From: Pseudomonas cuatrocienegasensis
GTDB taxonomy: Bacteria > Pseudomonadota > Gammaproteobacteria > Pseudomonadales > Pseudomonadaceae
Direction: 5' to 3'
Assembly: GCF_900110925.1 (NCBI RefSeq)
Contig: NZ_FOFP01000013.1
Coordinates: 58,406-122,405 of the forward strand
Length of the DNA stretch: 64,000 nucleotides
The position numbers and the translations under genes are program-made. The stretch's first letter is position 1, and the number at the start of each line of letters is the position of its first letter. Positions 1-7,686 of this stretch are shown piece by piece. The notes beneath the pieces are model-generated. The model was given only the letters and a program-made list of their open reading frames with translations. It was not told the DNA's origin and did not search any database.

Positions 1-299
1 ACGGCCTGCACCCCCAGGTGCAACCGTCCGAGCTGCCGTTCGAGATCGAAGGCCAGCACCTGGTACTGATCGATGATGTGCTGATGAGCGGGCGCACCAT
101 CCGCGCCGCGCTCAACGAGCTATTCGACTACGGCCGCCCGGCCAGCGTGACCCTGGTCAGCCTGCTCGACCTGAATGCCCGCGAGCTGCCGATCCGCCCC
201 GACGTTGTCGGCTCCACCCTGTCGCTGGCCGCCAATCAGCGGGTAAAATTGACCGGCCCCACGCCGCTGACCCTCGACCTCCAGACGCTCGCCCACTGA
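1..299 (+). CDS. pyrR: PyrR, pyrimidine operon regulator / uracil phosphoribosyltransferase (3' part only)
   Basis: The reading frame is open from base 3 and ends with TGA at 297-299, so only about the last 98 residues of PyrR are present. The PRPP-binding loop is visible as LVLIDDVLMSGRTIRAA, with the DD and the SGRT turn typical of type I phosphoribosyltransferases. The tail is the family's usual one. PyrR converts uracil plus PRPP to UMP and, in many bacteria, controls pyr operon transcription. It sits 10 bases upstream of pyrB, the standard Pseudomonas pyrR-pyrB-pyrC' order. The internal GTG at 18 is not a real start, because the conserved protein continues upstream of the window. Confidence 0.93.
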   Translation, partial: GLHPQVQPSELPFEIEGQHLVLIDDVLMSGRTIRAALNELFDYGRPASVTLVSLLDLNARELPIRPDVVGSTLSLAANQRVKLTGPTPLTLDLQTLAH

Positions 300-309
300 G
301 AAGCCCGCA

Positions 310-1314
310 ATGACCCCGATTGCCGCCAAGCGCCCGCTGCAGCTCAATGACCAAGGCCAGCTGCGCCATTTCCTCTCCCTCGACGGGCTGCCCCGTGAGC
401 TGCTGACCGAGATTCTCGACACTGCCGACTCCTTCCTCGAAGTCGGCGCCCGTGCGGTGAAAAAAGTCCCGTTGCTGCGCGGCAAGACCGTATGCAACGT
501 GTTCTTCGAGAACTCCACGCGCACCCGCACCACCTTCGAGCTGGCGGCCCAGCGCCTGTCAGCGGACGTGATCACCCTCAACGTCTCGACCAGCTCCACC
601 AGCAAGGGCGAGACGCTGTTCGACACCCTGCGCAATCTGGAAGCCATGGCCGCCGACATTTTCGTCGTGCGCCACGCCGACTCCGGTGCCGCGCACTTTA
701 TCGCCGAGCATGTCTGCCCGAACCTGGCGATCATCAACGGTGGCGACGGCCGTCATGCGCACCCGACCCAGGGCATGCTCGACATGCTGACCATCCGCCG
801 GCACAAGGGCAGCTTCGAGAATCTCTCGGTGGCCATCGTCGGCGACATCCTGCATTCGCGGGTGGCGCGCTCGAACATGCTGGCGCTGAAGACCTTGGGC
901 TGCCCGGATATCCGCGTGATCGCACCCAAGACCCTGCTGCCGGTCGGCATCGAACAATACGGCGTGAGCGTCTACCACGACCTGGCCCAAGGCCTCAAAG
1001 ATGTCGACGTGGTGATCATGCTGCGCCTGCAGCGCGAGCGCATGAACGGCGGCCTGCTGCCCAGCGAAGGCGAGTTCTACCGCTTGTTCGGCCTCACCGA
1101 ACAGCGCCTCAAACTGGCCAAACCCGATGCCCTGGTGATGCACCCGGGGCCGATCAACCGTGGTGTGGAGATCGAATCGGCGGTGGCCGATGGGCCGCAG
1201 TCGGTGATTCTCAACCAGGTTACCTATGGCATCGCCGTGCGCATGGCGGTGCTGTCCATGGCCATGAGCGGGCAGACCGCGCAGCGTCAACTCAACGCCG
1301 AGGAGGCCAACTGA
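310..1314 (+). CDS. pyrB: Aspartate carbamoyltransferase catalytic subunit
   Basis: At 334 residues this is full length for the Pseudomonas enzyme, which joins carbamoyl phosphate to L-aspartate in the committed step of pyrimidine synthesis. The carbamoyl-phosphate loop STRTRTTFE lies around residues 69-77, the HPTQ motif near residue 150, and HPGPINRG near residue 277. Pseudomonas ATCases carry an N-terminal extension and assemble as a dodecamer with PyrC'. The short leader MTPIAAKRPLQLNDQGQLRH fits that type. Its stop codon shares one base with the start of pyrC' (TGATG), so the two subunits are translationally coupled. No pyrI regulatory subunit gene is present. Confidence 0.97.
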   Translation: MTPIAAKRPLQLNDQGQLRHFLSLDGLPRELLTEILDTADSFLEVGARAVKKVPLLRGKTVCNVFFENSTRTRTTFELAAQRLSADVITLNVSTSSTSKGETLFDTLRNLEAMAADIFVVRHADSGAAHFIAEHVCPNLAIINGGDGRHAHPTQGMLDMLTIRRHKGSFENLSVAIVGDILHSRVARSNMLALKTLGCPDIRVIAPKTLLPVGIEQYGVSVYHDLAQGLKDVDVVIMLRLQRERMNGGLLPSEGEFYRLFGLTEQRLKLAKPDALVMHPGPINRGVEIESAVADGPQSVILNQVTYGIAVRMAVLSMAMSGQTAQRQLNAEEAN

Positions 1315-2585
1315 TGCGTACGGCAATCATCGGCGCCCGGGTCATCGACCCGAGCAGCGGCCTGGATCAAGTCACCGACCTGTATATCGAAGGCGGCAAA
1401 CTGCTGGCCATCGGCAACGCGCCCGCCGGTTTCAGCGCTGAAACCACACTCGACGCCCACGGCCTGATCGCCGCCCCCGGCCTGGTAGACCTCAGCGTCG
1501 CCCTGCGCGAACCGGGCTACAGCCGCAAAGGCAGCATCGCCAGCGAAACCCTGGCCGCTGCCGCAGGCGGGGTGACCAGCCTGTGCTGCCCGCCGTTCAC
1601 CAAACCAGTGCTGGACACCTCGGCAGTGGCCGAGCTGATCCTCGACCGCGCCCGCGAAGCCGGGCACACCAAGGTGTTTCCCATCGGCGCCCTGAGCAAA
1701 GGCCTAGATGGCGAACAGCTCGCCGAACTGGTGGCCTTGCGCGACGCCGGTTGCGTGGCATTCGGCAATGGCCTGGAGAGCTTTCGCAACAGCCGTACCC
1801 TGCGCCGCGCACTGGAGTACGCGGCCACCTTCGACCTGCAGGTGATCTTCCACTCCCAGGACCATGACCTCGCCGAAGGCGGCCTGGCCCACGAAGGCGC
1901 CACCGCCAGCTTCCTCGGCCTGCCGGGCATTCCGGAAACTGCTGAAACCGTGGCCCTGGCCCGCGACCTGCTGCTGGTCGAACAAAGCGGCGTGCGCGCC
2001 CACTTCAGCCAGCTGACCAGTGCCCGCGGTGCCGAGCTGATCGCCGATGCCCAGGCCCGCGGCCTGCCAGTGACCGCCGATGTGGCGCTGTATCAGTTGA
2101 TTCTCACCGACGAGGCGCTGATCGACTTCTCCAGCCTCTATCACGTGCAACCGCCACTGCGCTCACGCGCCGACCGTGACGGCCTGCGCGAAGCGGTGAA
2201 AAGCGGGGTCATCTCGGCCATCGCCAGCCACCACCAGCCCCACGAGCGCGACGCCAAGCTGGCGCCGTTCGGCGCGACCGAGCCGGGCATCAGCAGCGTA
2301 CAATTGCTCCTGCCGCTGGCCATGAGCCTGGTCGAGGACGGCCTGTTTGACCTACCGACCCTGCTCGCCCGCCTGAGCAGTGGCCCGGCCAACGCCCTGC
2401 GCCTGCCGGCCGGGCGCCTGGCCGTGGGTGCGCCGGCGGACCTGGTGCTGTTCGACTCCAGCGCCTCAACCCTGGCCGGCGACACCTGGTTCTCCAAGGG
2501 TGCCAACTGCCCGTTTCTCGGCCATTGCCTGCCGGCAGCGGTTCGCTACACCCTGGTCGATGGACATATCAGCTATCAGGCGTGA
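1314..2585 (+). CDS. pyrC': PyrC', inactive dihydroorotase-like subunit of the ATCase complex
   Basis: The protein has 423 residues and a dihydroorotase/amidohydrolase fold. I chose the ATG at 1314 because it overlaps the pyrB stop, and MRTAIIGARVIDPSSG is the normal amino end. Active dihydroorotases have a metal-binding HxH after PGxxD. Here the segment reads PGLVDLSVALREPG with both histidines missing. The TDHAPH segment near the end of the barrel is ASHHQPH, so the catalytic aspartate is also gone. In P. aeruginosa and P. putida this non-catalytic PyrC' is known to be needed structurally for ATCase assembly, and true dihydroorotase is encoded elsewhere. A separate active pyrC should therefore exist in this genome. 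Confidence 0.93.
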   Translation: MRTAIIGARVIDPSSGLDQVTDLYIEGGKLLAIGNAPAGFSAETTLDAHGLIAAPGLVDLSVALREPGYSRKGSIASETLAAAAGGVTSLCCPPFTKPVLDTSAVAELILDRAREAGHTKVFPIGALSKGLDGEQLAELVALRDAGCVAFGNGLESFRNSRTLRRALEYAATFDLQVIFHSQDHDLAEGGLAHEGATASFLGLPGIPETAETVALARDLLLVEQSGVRAHFSQLTSARGAELIADAQARGLPVTADVALYQLILTDEALIDFSSLYHVQPPLRSRADRDGLREAVKSGVISAIASHHQPHERDAKLAPFGATEPGISSVQLLLPLAMSLVEDGLFDLPTLLARLSSGPANALRLPAGRLAVGAPADLVLFDSSASTLAGDTWFSKGANCPFLGHCLPAAVRYTLVDGHISYQA

Positions 2586-2652
2586 CGGCTAACGCATACA
2601 GGTGCATTACCTCTTTGGGAAGGGCCGGGCGGCGCGCCGCTTCGGCCGCGCT

Positions 2653-2675
2653 GTCGCGGCTAAAGCCCCTCCCAC
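2653..2675 (-). repeat. REP-like intergenic repeat, family A
   Basis: The plus strand carries GTCGCGGCTAAAGCCCCTCC followed by CAC. Identical 23-base copies are at 29673-29695 and 38520-38542. In the opposite sense it reads GTGGGAG, a short stem around TTTA, then GCGAC. It lies in the gap between pyrC' and the TM2 gene. Confidence 0.75.
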
Positions 2676-2697
2676 AGAAATGTGAAGACACCGGCCG

Positions 2698-2729
2698 GTA
2701 GCCTGGGTCGAGCGCAGCGACACCCGGGA
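2698..2729 (+). repeat. Intergenic palindromic repeat, family B
   Basis: It begins GTAGCCTGGGTCGAGCGCAG and ends CGACACCCGGGA. An outer stem can form between CCTGGGT and ACCCGGG. The same element occurs as an inverted pair at 16683-16714 and 16732-16763. Confidence 0.7.
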
Positions 2730-2755
2730 CACACTCACGAACATCGCCGCATTGA

Positions 2756-3151
2756 TTACCGCGCTTGCGCGTTCTTGATCGACACCTGGGTATTCAGCGT
2801 CCAGAAGTCGTAGAGCACGCCGACCAGAAACAGCCCGCCGGTAAACAGGTAAATGACCCCGGTGATCCACTTGCCCTGGTACATGCGGTGCACACCGAAC
2901 ACGCCGAGGAAGGTCAACAGAATCCAGGCGACGTTGTAATCGGTGGCGCCTGCGGTGAAACGCAGGTCGGCTTCGCGGTCCATCGCCGGAATCAAAAACA
3001 GGTCGATGATCCAGCCGATAAAAAACAGCCCGAGGGTGAAGAACCAGATGGTCCCGGTCACCGGCTTGCCGTAATAAAAGCGGTGTGCGCCGAGAAAGCC
3101 GAAGATCCAGAGTAAATAGCCAATGACCTTGCTGTGGGTGTCCTGTTGCAT
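2756..3151 (-). CDS. Double TM2-domain membrane protein
   Basis: This 131-residue inner membrane protein consists almost wholly of two TM2 repeats, at roughly residues 8-60 and 73-125. Each repeat has a transmembrane hairpin with the motif GxHRFYxGK/W followed by a hydrophobic stretch and a D(F/L)(F/W) end: FLGAHRFYYGKPVTG in the first and VFGVHRMYQGKWITG in the second. The start has a good ribosome site (GGAGAGG). TM2 proteins are widespread in bacteria but have no agreed function. It is transcribed alone, toward pyrC', with two repeat elements downstream. Confidence 0.85.
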   Translation of the reverse strand: MQQDTHSKVIGYLLWIFGFLGAHRFYYGKPVTGTIWFFTLGLFFIGWIIDLFLIPAMDREADLRFTAGATDYNVAWILLTFLGVFGVHRMYQGKWITGVIYLFTGGLFLVGVLYDFWTLNTQVSIKNAQAR

Positions 3152-3231
3152 ATGCCTCTCCTGTAGGGACCGATCTGACGCCGCAGGCTACGCGAAGGTT
3201 TCCTCACTGGCTATGGCGGCCAACCCTGGGC

Positions 3232-3260
3232 TTGCCGGTTAGCGCACTCTACTCGATACT
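3232..3260 (+). promoter_or_regulatory. Sigma-70 type promoter of the radical SAM gene
   Basis: A -35-like TTGCCG (3232-3237) and a -10-like GATACT (3255-3260) are separated by 17 bases. The -10 lies inside the LexA box, which is where a repressor would block RNA polymerase. Each hexamer matches consensus at about four of six positions. Confidence 0.55.
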
Positions 3261-3278
3261 GTATGGACAAACAGTATC
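3255..3278 (+). promoter_or_regulatory. LexA/SOS box
   Basis: The core CTGTATGGACAAACAG (3259-3274) fits the CTG-N10-CAG SOS box exactly. The two arms extend to perfect 8-base inverted repeats, GATACTGT and ACAGTATC. The box overlaps the predicted -10 element and ends 16 bases before the ATG at 3295. This predicts DNA-damage induction of the downstream pair. Confidence 0.88.
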
Positions 3279-3294
3279 AGGCAGGTCATTCGCC

Positions 3295-4506
3295 ATGCAG
3301 TTGATCGACAAACTTACCGTCCTCGCCGACGCCGCCAAGTACGACGTGTCCTGCGCCAGCAGCGGCGCGCCCAAACGCAGCTCCAAGGGCAAGGACGGCC
3401 TGGGTGCCACCAATGGCATGGGCATCTGCCACAGCTTTACCCCGGACGGCCGTTGCGTCGCCCTGCTGAAGATCCTGCTGACCAACTTCTGCCTGTACGA
3501 CTGCCAGTATTGCGTCAACCGCCGCTCCAGCGATGTACCACGGGCGCGCTTCACCCCCGAAGAAGTGGTCACCCTGACCCTGGATTTCTACCGGCGCAAC
3601 TGCATCAGCGGGCTGTTTCTCAGCTCCGGCATCATTCGTTCGGCCGACTACACCATGGAGCAGCTCAACCGCGTGGCCAAGCTGCTGCGTGAGGAGCACG
3701 GCTTTCGCGGTTATATCCACCTCAAAACCATTCCCGACGCCGACCCGCTGCTGATCGAGGAGGCCGGCCGCTATGCCGACCGCCTGAGCGTCAATATCGA
3801 GTTGCCCACCGAAGCCAGCCTGATACGCCTGGCGCCGGAAAAACAGGTCGTGACGATCAAGCAGGCGATGCACTCAATCCACCAGGGCGAGCACCAGGCC
3901 CGCGAGGAAAAAGGCTCGCCGCGCTTTGCCCCGGCCGGGCAGAGCACGCAGATGATCGTCGGTGCCGACGCCACCGATGACAGCACCATCCTGCACACCG
4001 CTCAGTCCCTGTACGGCGATTACCGCCTACGGCGGGTCTATTACTCGGCGTTCAGCCCGATCCCCCACAGCCCCAACACCGTGCCCTTCGAGGCCCCACC
4101 ACTGTTGCGTGAACACCGTTTGTACCAGGCGGATTTCCTCATGCGCGGTTACGGCTTCGCGGCCGGCGAGCTGCTCAGCGGCCCCGGCAACCTGGCGCTG
4201 GATATCGACCCGAAACTGGCCTGGGCACTGAACAACCGCGAGCACTTTCCGGTCGACCTCAACCGCGCCGAACCGGCGATGATCGCCCGCGTGCCGGGCA
4301 TTGGCGTGCTCAGCGCCCAGCGCCTGGTCAGCCTGCGCCGGCAAAAACGCATTCGCTATGAAGACCTCACGCGCCTGCGCTGCGCCCTGGAAAAAGCCAA
4401 ACCCTTTATCGTCACCCACGACTATCGCCCGCAACTCGCCACCCGCGAATCCCTGCTACTGCGCCAGCAGCTGAGCGAAACGCCGCAGCAGATGGCGCTG
4501 TGGTGA
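3295..4506 (+). CDS. Putative DNA modification/repair radical SAM protein with C-terminal HhH domain
   Basis: The 403-residue protein belongs to the radical SAM family that is annotated as DNA-repair-linked because its genes sit next to uracil-DNA-glycosylase-like genes. The 4Fe-4S/SAM motif CX3CX2C is clear as C66, C70 and C73 (CLYDCQYC). A helix-hairpin-helix segment near residues 315-360 (DLNRAEPAMIARVPGIGVLS) points to DNA binding. I chose the ATG at 3295 rather than the upstream TTG because the homologous part begins MQLIDKLTVLADAAKYD and the SOS box would otherwise be coding. The next gene overlaps its stop. The substrate is unknown. The DNA-repair role is inferred from the LexA box, the HhH domain and the partner gene. 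Confidence 0.88.
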   Translation: MQLIDKLTVLADAAKYDVSCASSGAPKRSSKGKDGLGATNGMGICHSFTPDGRCVALLKILLTNFCLYDCQYCVNRRSSDVPRARFTPEEVVTLTLDFYRRNCISGLFLSSGIIRSADYTMEQLNRVAKLLREEHGFRGYIHLKTIPDADPLLIEEAGRYADRLSVNIELPTEASLIRLAPEKQVVTIKQAMHSIHQGEHQAREEKGSPRFAPAGQSTQMIVGADATDDSTILHTAQSLYGDYRLRRVYYSAFSPIPHSPNTVPFEAPPLLREHRLYQADFLMRGYGFAAGELLSGPGNLALDIDPKLAWALNNREHFPVDLNRAEPAMIARVPGIGVLSAQRLVSLRRQKRIRYEDLTRLRCALEKAKPFIVTHDYRPQLATRESLLLRQQLSETPQQMALW

Positions 4507-5366
4507 TGCACCTGGTCGAGTTCGATGGCAGCTTCGCCGGCTGGCGCCAGGCCGCTCGACGCTTGTTGCACGAGGGCATTGCGCCGCACGCGATTACTTG
4601 GCGCAGTGGCAACGAAGCACCTGGCCTGTTTGACGCAGCCCAGGCCAGCGTGCCGGCTACCGCCGCCAGTGCACGGGTGCGCATCCCCCGGCAATTGCTC
4701 GACGAGCTGGAGGCGGCGGCGCGCTTTCGTGTAGCCGACCGCTGGAGCTTGCTCTACCGCATCCTCTGGCGCGTGGCCAAGGGGGACGTGGCGGCAAGAC
4801 TGGCCGGGGATATCGACGGTAGCGAACTGCACAAACGGCTCAAGGCGGTGCGCCGCGAAGCCCATCACCTGCATGCCTTTCTGCGCTTTCGGCCGTGCCA
4901 GAGCGAGGCGTGCGGCGCCGAGTTCGTTGCCTGGTTCGAGCCGGCCCATGACATCCTGGCCAGCGCCTCGCTGCATTTTGCCGAGCGTATGGGCCGCCAC
5001 CGCTGGCTGATCGCCACACCCGACGGCGCGGTATTCTGGGATGGACAGCAGTTACAGGAGCAGCGCCCTTGCCCGCCTGCCTGGCGGGCCCTGGCTGAAC
5101 AGCCAGTGGATGAGGGGCAGGCGCTGTGGCTGGCCTACTACGGCAGCACCTTCAACCCGGCGCGGCTGAATCGCAGCGTGTTGGAGAGCAACTTGCCGGT
5201 GCGTTTCTGGCGGCACCTGCCGGAAGGGCCGCTGATCCCGCAGCTGATGAGCCAGGCACGCGCTGGGGCGCAGCGCGATGGCCAGGCGGCCGCGGTGGCG
5301 CGCCAGGCCGGCAAACGTATCCGCGCCGGTGTCAGCGGAAACGCCGACCCGGATCGTCCTGACTGA
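4506..5366 (+). CDS. DUF4130-type DNA metabolism protein, partner of the radical SAM protein
   Basis: This 286-residue protein belongs to the family annotated as 'probable DNA metabolism protein', which always travels with the radical SAM protein upstream and in some genomes is fused to a uracil-DNA glycosylase. The ATG at 4506 shares a base with the preceding stop (TGATG), so the two are translationally coupled and under the same SOS box. Visible conserved parts are MHLVEFDGSFAGWRQAARRL at the start, a middle helix region KAVRREAHHLHAFLRF, and ERMGRHRWLIATPDG. No classical catalytic motif is recognisable. Its last 35 bases overlap the end of pilU on the other strand. Confidence 0.85.
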   Translation: MHLVEFDGSFAGWRQAARRLLHEGIAPHAITWRSGNEAPGLFDAAQASVPATAASARVRIPRQLLDELEAAARFRVADRWSLLYRILWRVAKGDVAARLAGDIDGSELHKRLKAVRREAHHLHAFLRFRPCQSEACGAEFVAWFEPAHDILASASLHFAERMGRHRWLIATPDGAVFWDGQQLQEQRPCPPAWRALAEQPVDEGQALWLAYYGSTFNPARLNRSVLESNLPVRFWRHLPEGPLIPQLMSQARAGAQRDGQAAAVARQAGKRIRAGVSGNADPDRPD

Positions 5367-6477
5367 CTTCCAGAGACAACCCCTGGGACATAGTGGTCAG
5401 GTGGTCGCCGTCGGCTTCCGAACCCAGCTTGATCATCAGGCGCAGGTCGTTGGCCGAGTCGGCATACAGCAGGGCGTCTTCGTAGGTGATCTCGCCCTGG
5501 CTGTAGAGGGCGTACAGGGCCTGGTCGAAGGTCTGCATGCCCTGCTCGGTGGAACGTTTCATCAAGTTCTTGAGCTCGTGCACATCACCCTTGCGGATCA
5601 GGTCGGCGGCCAATGGGGTATTGATCAGCACCTCGATCACCGCCCGGCGGCCCTTACCGTCCGGGGTCGGGATCAGTTGCTGAGCGACGATGGCCTTGAG
5701 GTTGAGTGACAGGTCCATCCACACCTGATTCTGCCGATCCGCCGGGAAGAAGTTGATGATCCGGTCCAACGCCTGGTTGGCGTTGTTGGCGTGCAAAGTC
5801 GCCAGGCACAGGTGGCCGGTTTCGGCGAAGGCCACGGCGTGGTCCATGGTTTCGCGGGTGCGCACCTCACCAATCAGGATCACGTCCGGCGCTTGGCGCA
5901 GGGTGTTCTTCAGCGCCACCTCGAAGGACTCGGTGTCGATGCCCACTTCGCGCTGAGTGACGATGCAGCTCTGGTGCTGGTGAATGTATTCGATCGGGTC
6001 TTCGATGGAGATGATGTGGCCGCTGCTGTTCTTGTTGCGGTAGCCGATCATCGCCGCCAGGGAAGTGGACTTGCCGGTGCCGGTGGCGCCGACGAAGAGC
6101 ACCAGGCCGCGCTTGGTCAGGGCCAGCTTCTTGAGGATTTCCGGCAGTTTCAGCTCATCCAGGGTGGGGATATTGGTTTCGATGCGGCGCAGCACCATGC
6201 CGGCCAGGTTGCGCTGGTAAAAGGCGCTGACGCGAAACCGGCCGATACCCCGAGCGCTGATGGCGAAGTTGCATTCGTGGTTCTCAGCGAAGTCACGGCG
6301 CTGCTGCTCGTTCATAACCCCGTGCACGGTCTCCCGGGTCTGTTCGGGCGACAGCGCGGTTTTGGTCACGGGCATGATCTTGCCGTTGACCTTCATCGAC
6401 GGCGGCACACCCGCAGTGATGAACAGGTCCGAGCCGCCCTTTTCGACCATCAGGCGCAGCAGTTTTTCGAATTCCAT
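5332..6477 (-). CDS. pilU: PilU, type IV pilus retraction ATPase (PilT paralogue)
   Basis: The 381-residue hexameric secretion-type ATPase acts with PilT in pilus retraction and twitching motility. The Walker A GATGTGKST is near residue 131. The Asp-box region (ISIEDPIEYIHQHQ), the Walker B-like segment PDVILIGEVR and the His box TGHLCLATLHANN follow. The amino end MEFEKLLRLMVEKGGSDLF is typical of PilU, and the C-terminal tail beyond the ATPase core is longer than in PilT, as expected. The gene lies 105 bases downstream of pilT on the same strand. Its 3' end runs 35 bases into the DUF4130 gene, and no terminator is visible there. Confidence 0.96.
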   Translation of the reverse strand: MEFEKLLRLMVEKGGSDLFITAGVPPSMKVNGKIMPVTKTALSPEQTRETVHGVMNEQQRRDFAENHECNFAISARGIGRFRVSAFYQRNLAGMVLRRIETNIPTLDELKLPEILKKLALTKRGLVLFVGATGTGKSTSLAAMIGYRNKNSSGHIISIEDPIEYIHQHQSCIVTQREVGIDTESFEVALKNTLRQAPDVILIGEVRTRETMDHAVAFAETGHLCLATLHANNANQALDRIINFFPADRQNQVWMDLSLNLKAIVAQQLIPTPDGKGRRAVIEVLINTPLAADLIRKGDVHELKNLMKRSTEQGMQTFDQALYALYSQGEITYEDALLYADSANDLRLMIKLGSEADGDHLTTMSQGLSLEVSQDDPGRRFR

Positions 6478-6582
6478 GGGTTATCTCGCCATCGCCACCA
6501 CGCGCCGTGCATCGAATGCCGCTGGGGCGCGTGTTTCGCCAGCAGCCCGCTACCCGGCACGCCTTGCGGCGGCCGGAAACGC

Positions 6583-7617
6583 TTAGAAATTTTCCGGATT
6601 CTTGGATTTTTCCCGCGCCGCCTCACGGCTGACCACCCCCTTGGCCACCAGCCCCTTGAGGCAGGAATCGAGGGTCTGCATACCCAGCGAGCCGCCGGTC
6701 TGGATGGCCGAGTACATCTGCGCCACCTTGTCTTCGCGGATCAGGTTACGGATCGCCGGGGTGCCAATCATGATTTCGTGGGCGGCCACCCGGCCACCAC
6801 CGATCTTCTTCAGCAGGGTCTGGGAAATCACCGACTGCAGGGACTCGGAAAGCATGGAGCGAACCATGGATTTTTCTTCGGCCGGGAACACGTCGACAAC
6901 CCGGTCGATGGTCTTGGCCGCGCTAGTGGTGTGCAGCGTGCCGAATACCAGGTGGCCGGTTTCCGCGGCGGTCAGCGCCAGGCGGATGGTTTCCAGGTCG
7001 CGCATCTCACCCACCAGAATGATGTCCGGGTCTTCGCGCAGGGCCGAGCGCAAGGCTTCGGAGAAGCCCAGGGTGTCGCGGTGCACTTCACGTTGGTTGA
7101 CCAGGCACTTCTTCGACTCGTGGACGAATTCGATGGGGTCTTCGATGGTCAGGATATGGTGGTACTTAGTGCTGTTGAGGTAGTCGAGCATCGCCGCCAG
7201 GGTGGTCGACTTGCCCGAACCGGTCGGCCCGGTGACCAGCACCAGCCCGCGCGGTACGTCGGTAATCTTGCGAAACACCTCGCCCATGCCGAGGTCTTCC
7301 ATGGTCAGGACCTTCGACGGAATGGTCCGGAACACCGCGCCGGAGCCGCGGTTCTGGTTGAAAGCGTTGACCCGGAAGCGCGCGACACCGGGCACTTCGA
7401 ACGAGAAGTCGGTCTCCAGGAACTCCTCGAAGTCCTTGCGCTGCTTGTCGTTCATGATGTCGTAGATCAGCGCGTGCACCTGTTTATGGTCCAGGGCAGG
7501 CAGGTTGATCCGCCGTACATCGCCGTCGACCCGGATCATCGGCGGCAGGCCCGCCGAGAGGTGCAGGTCCGACGCGCCTTGCTTGGCGCTGAAGGCAAGC
7601 AGCTCGGTGATATCCAT
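6583..7617 (-). CDS. pilT: PilT, type IV pilus retraction ATPase
   Basis: At 344 residues it matches the usual PilT length. I chose the ATG at 7617 (MDITELLAFSAKQGASDLHL) because the frame upstream has no PilT similarity. The Walker A is GPTGSGKST near residue 134, the Asp box is LTIEDPIEFVHESK, the Walker B-like segment is PDIILVGEMRDLETI, and the His box is TGHLVFGTLHTTSAA. It powers pilus depolymerisation at the inner membrane. It is divergent from yggS with a 69-base gap, the standard arrangement in Pseudomonas, and is followed by pilU. Confidence 0.97.
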   Translation of the reverse strand: MDITELLAFSAKQGASDLHLSAGLPPMIRVDGDVRRINLPALDHKQVHALIYDIMNDKQRKDFEEFLETDFSFEVPGVARFRVNAFNQNRGSGAVFRTIPSKVLTMEDLGMGEVFRKITDVPRGLVLVTGPTGSGKSTTLAAMLDYLNSTKYHHILTIEDPIEFVHESKKCLVNQREVHRDTLGFSEALRSALREDPDIILVGEMRDLETIRLALTAAETGHLVFGTLHTTSAAKTIDRVVDVFPAEEKSMVRSMLSESLQSVISQTLLKKIGGGRVAAHEIMIGTPAIRNLIREDKVAQMYSAIQTGGSLGMQTLDSCLKGLVAKGVVSREAAREKSKNPENF

Positions 7618-7686
7618 GGGACTCCCTAATGGCAAGCAAGCAGGTAGAATGCCGCGAACGTAAAACGACCGGGCCAGGCGCGAGTA

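Noticed and set aside
492..1313. In-frame extension of pyrC' back into pyrB
   Set aside because: The homology starts exactly at the ATG at 1314 that overlaps the pyrB stop.
5791..7629. A 612-codon plus-strand open frame antisense to pilU and pilT
   Set aside because: It is the mirror of two strongly conserved genes, its protein is compositionally odd (many His, Gly, Gln) and it has no homology. High-GC coding strands leave such frames open.
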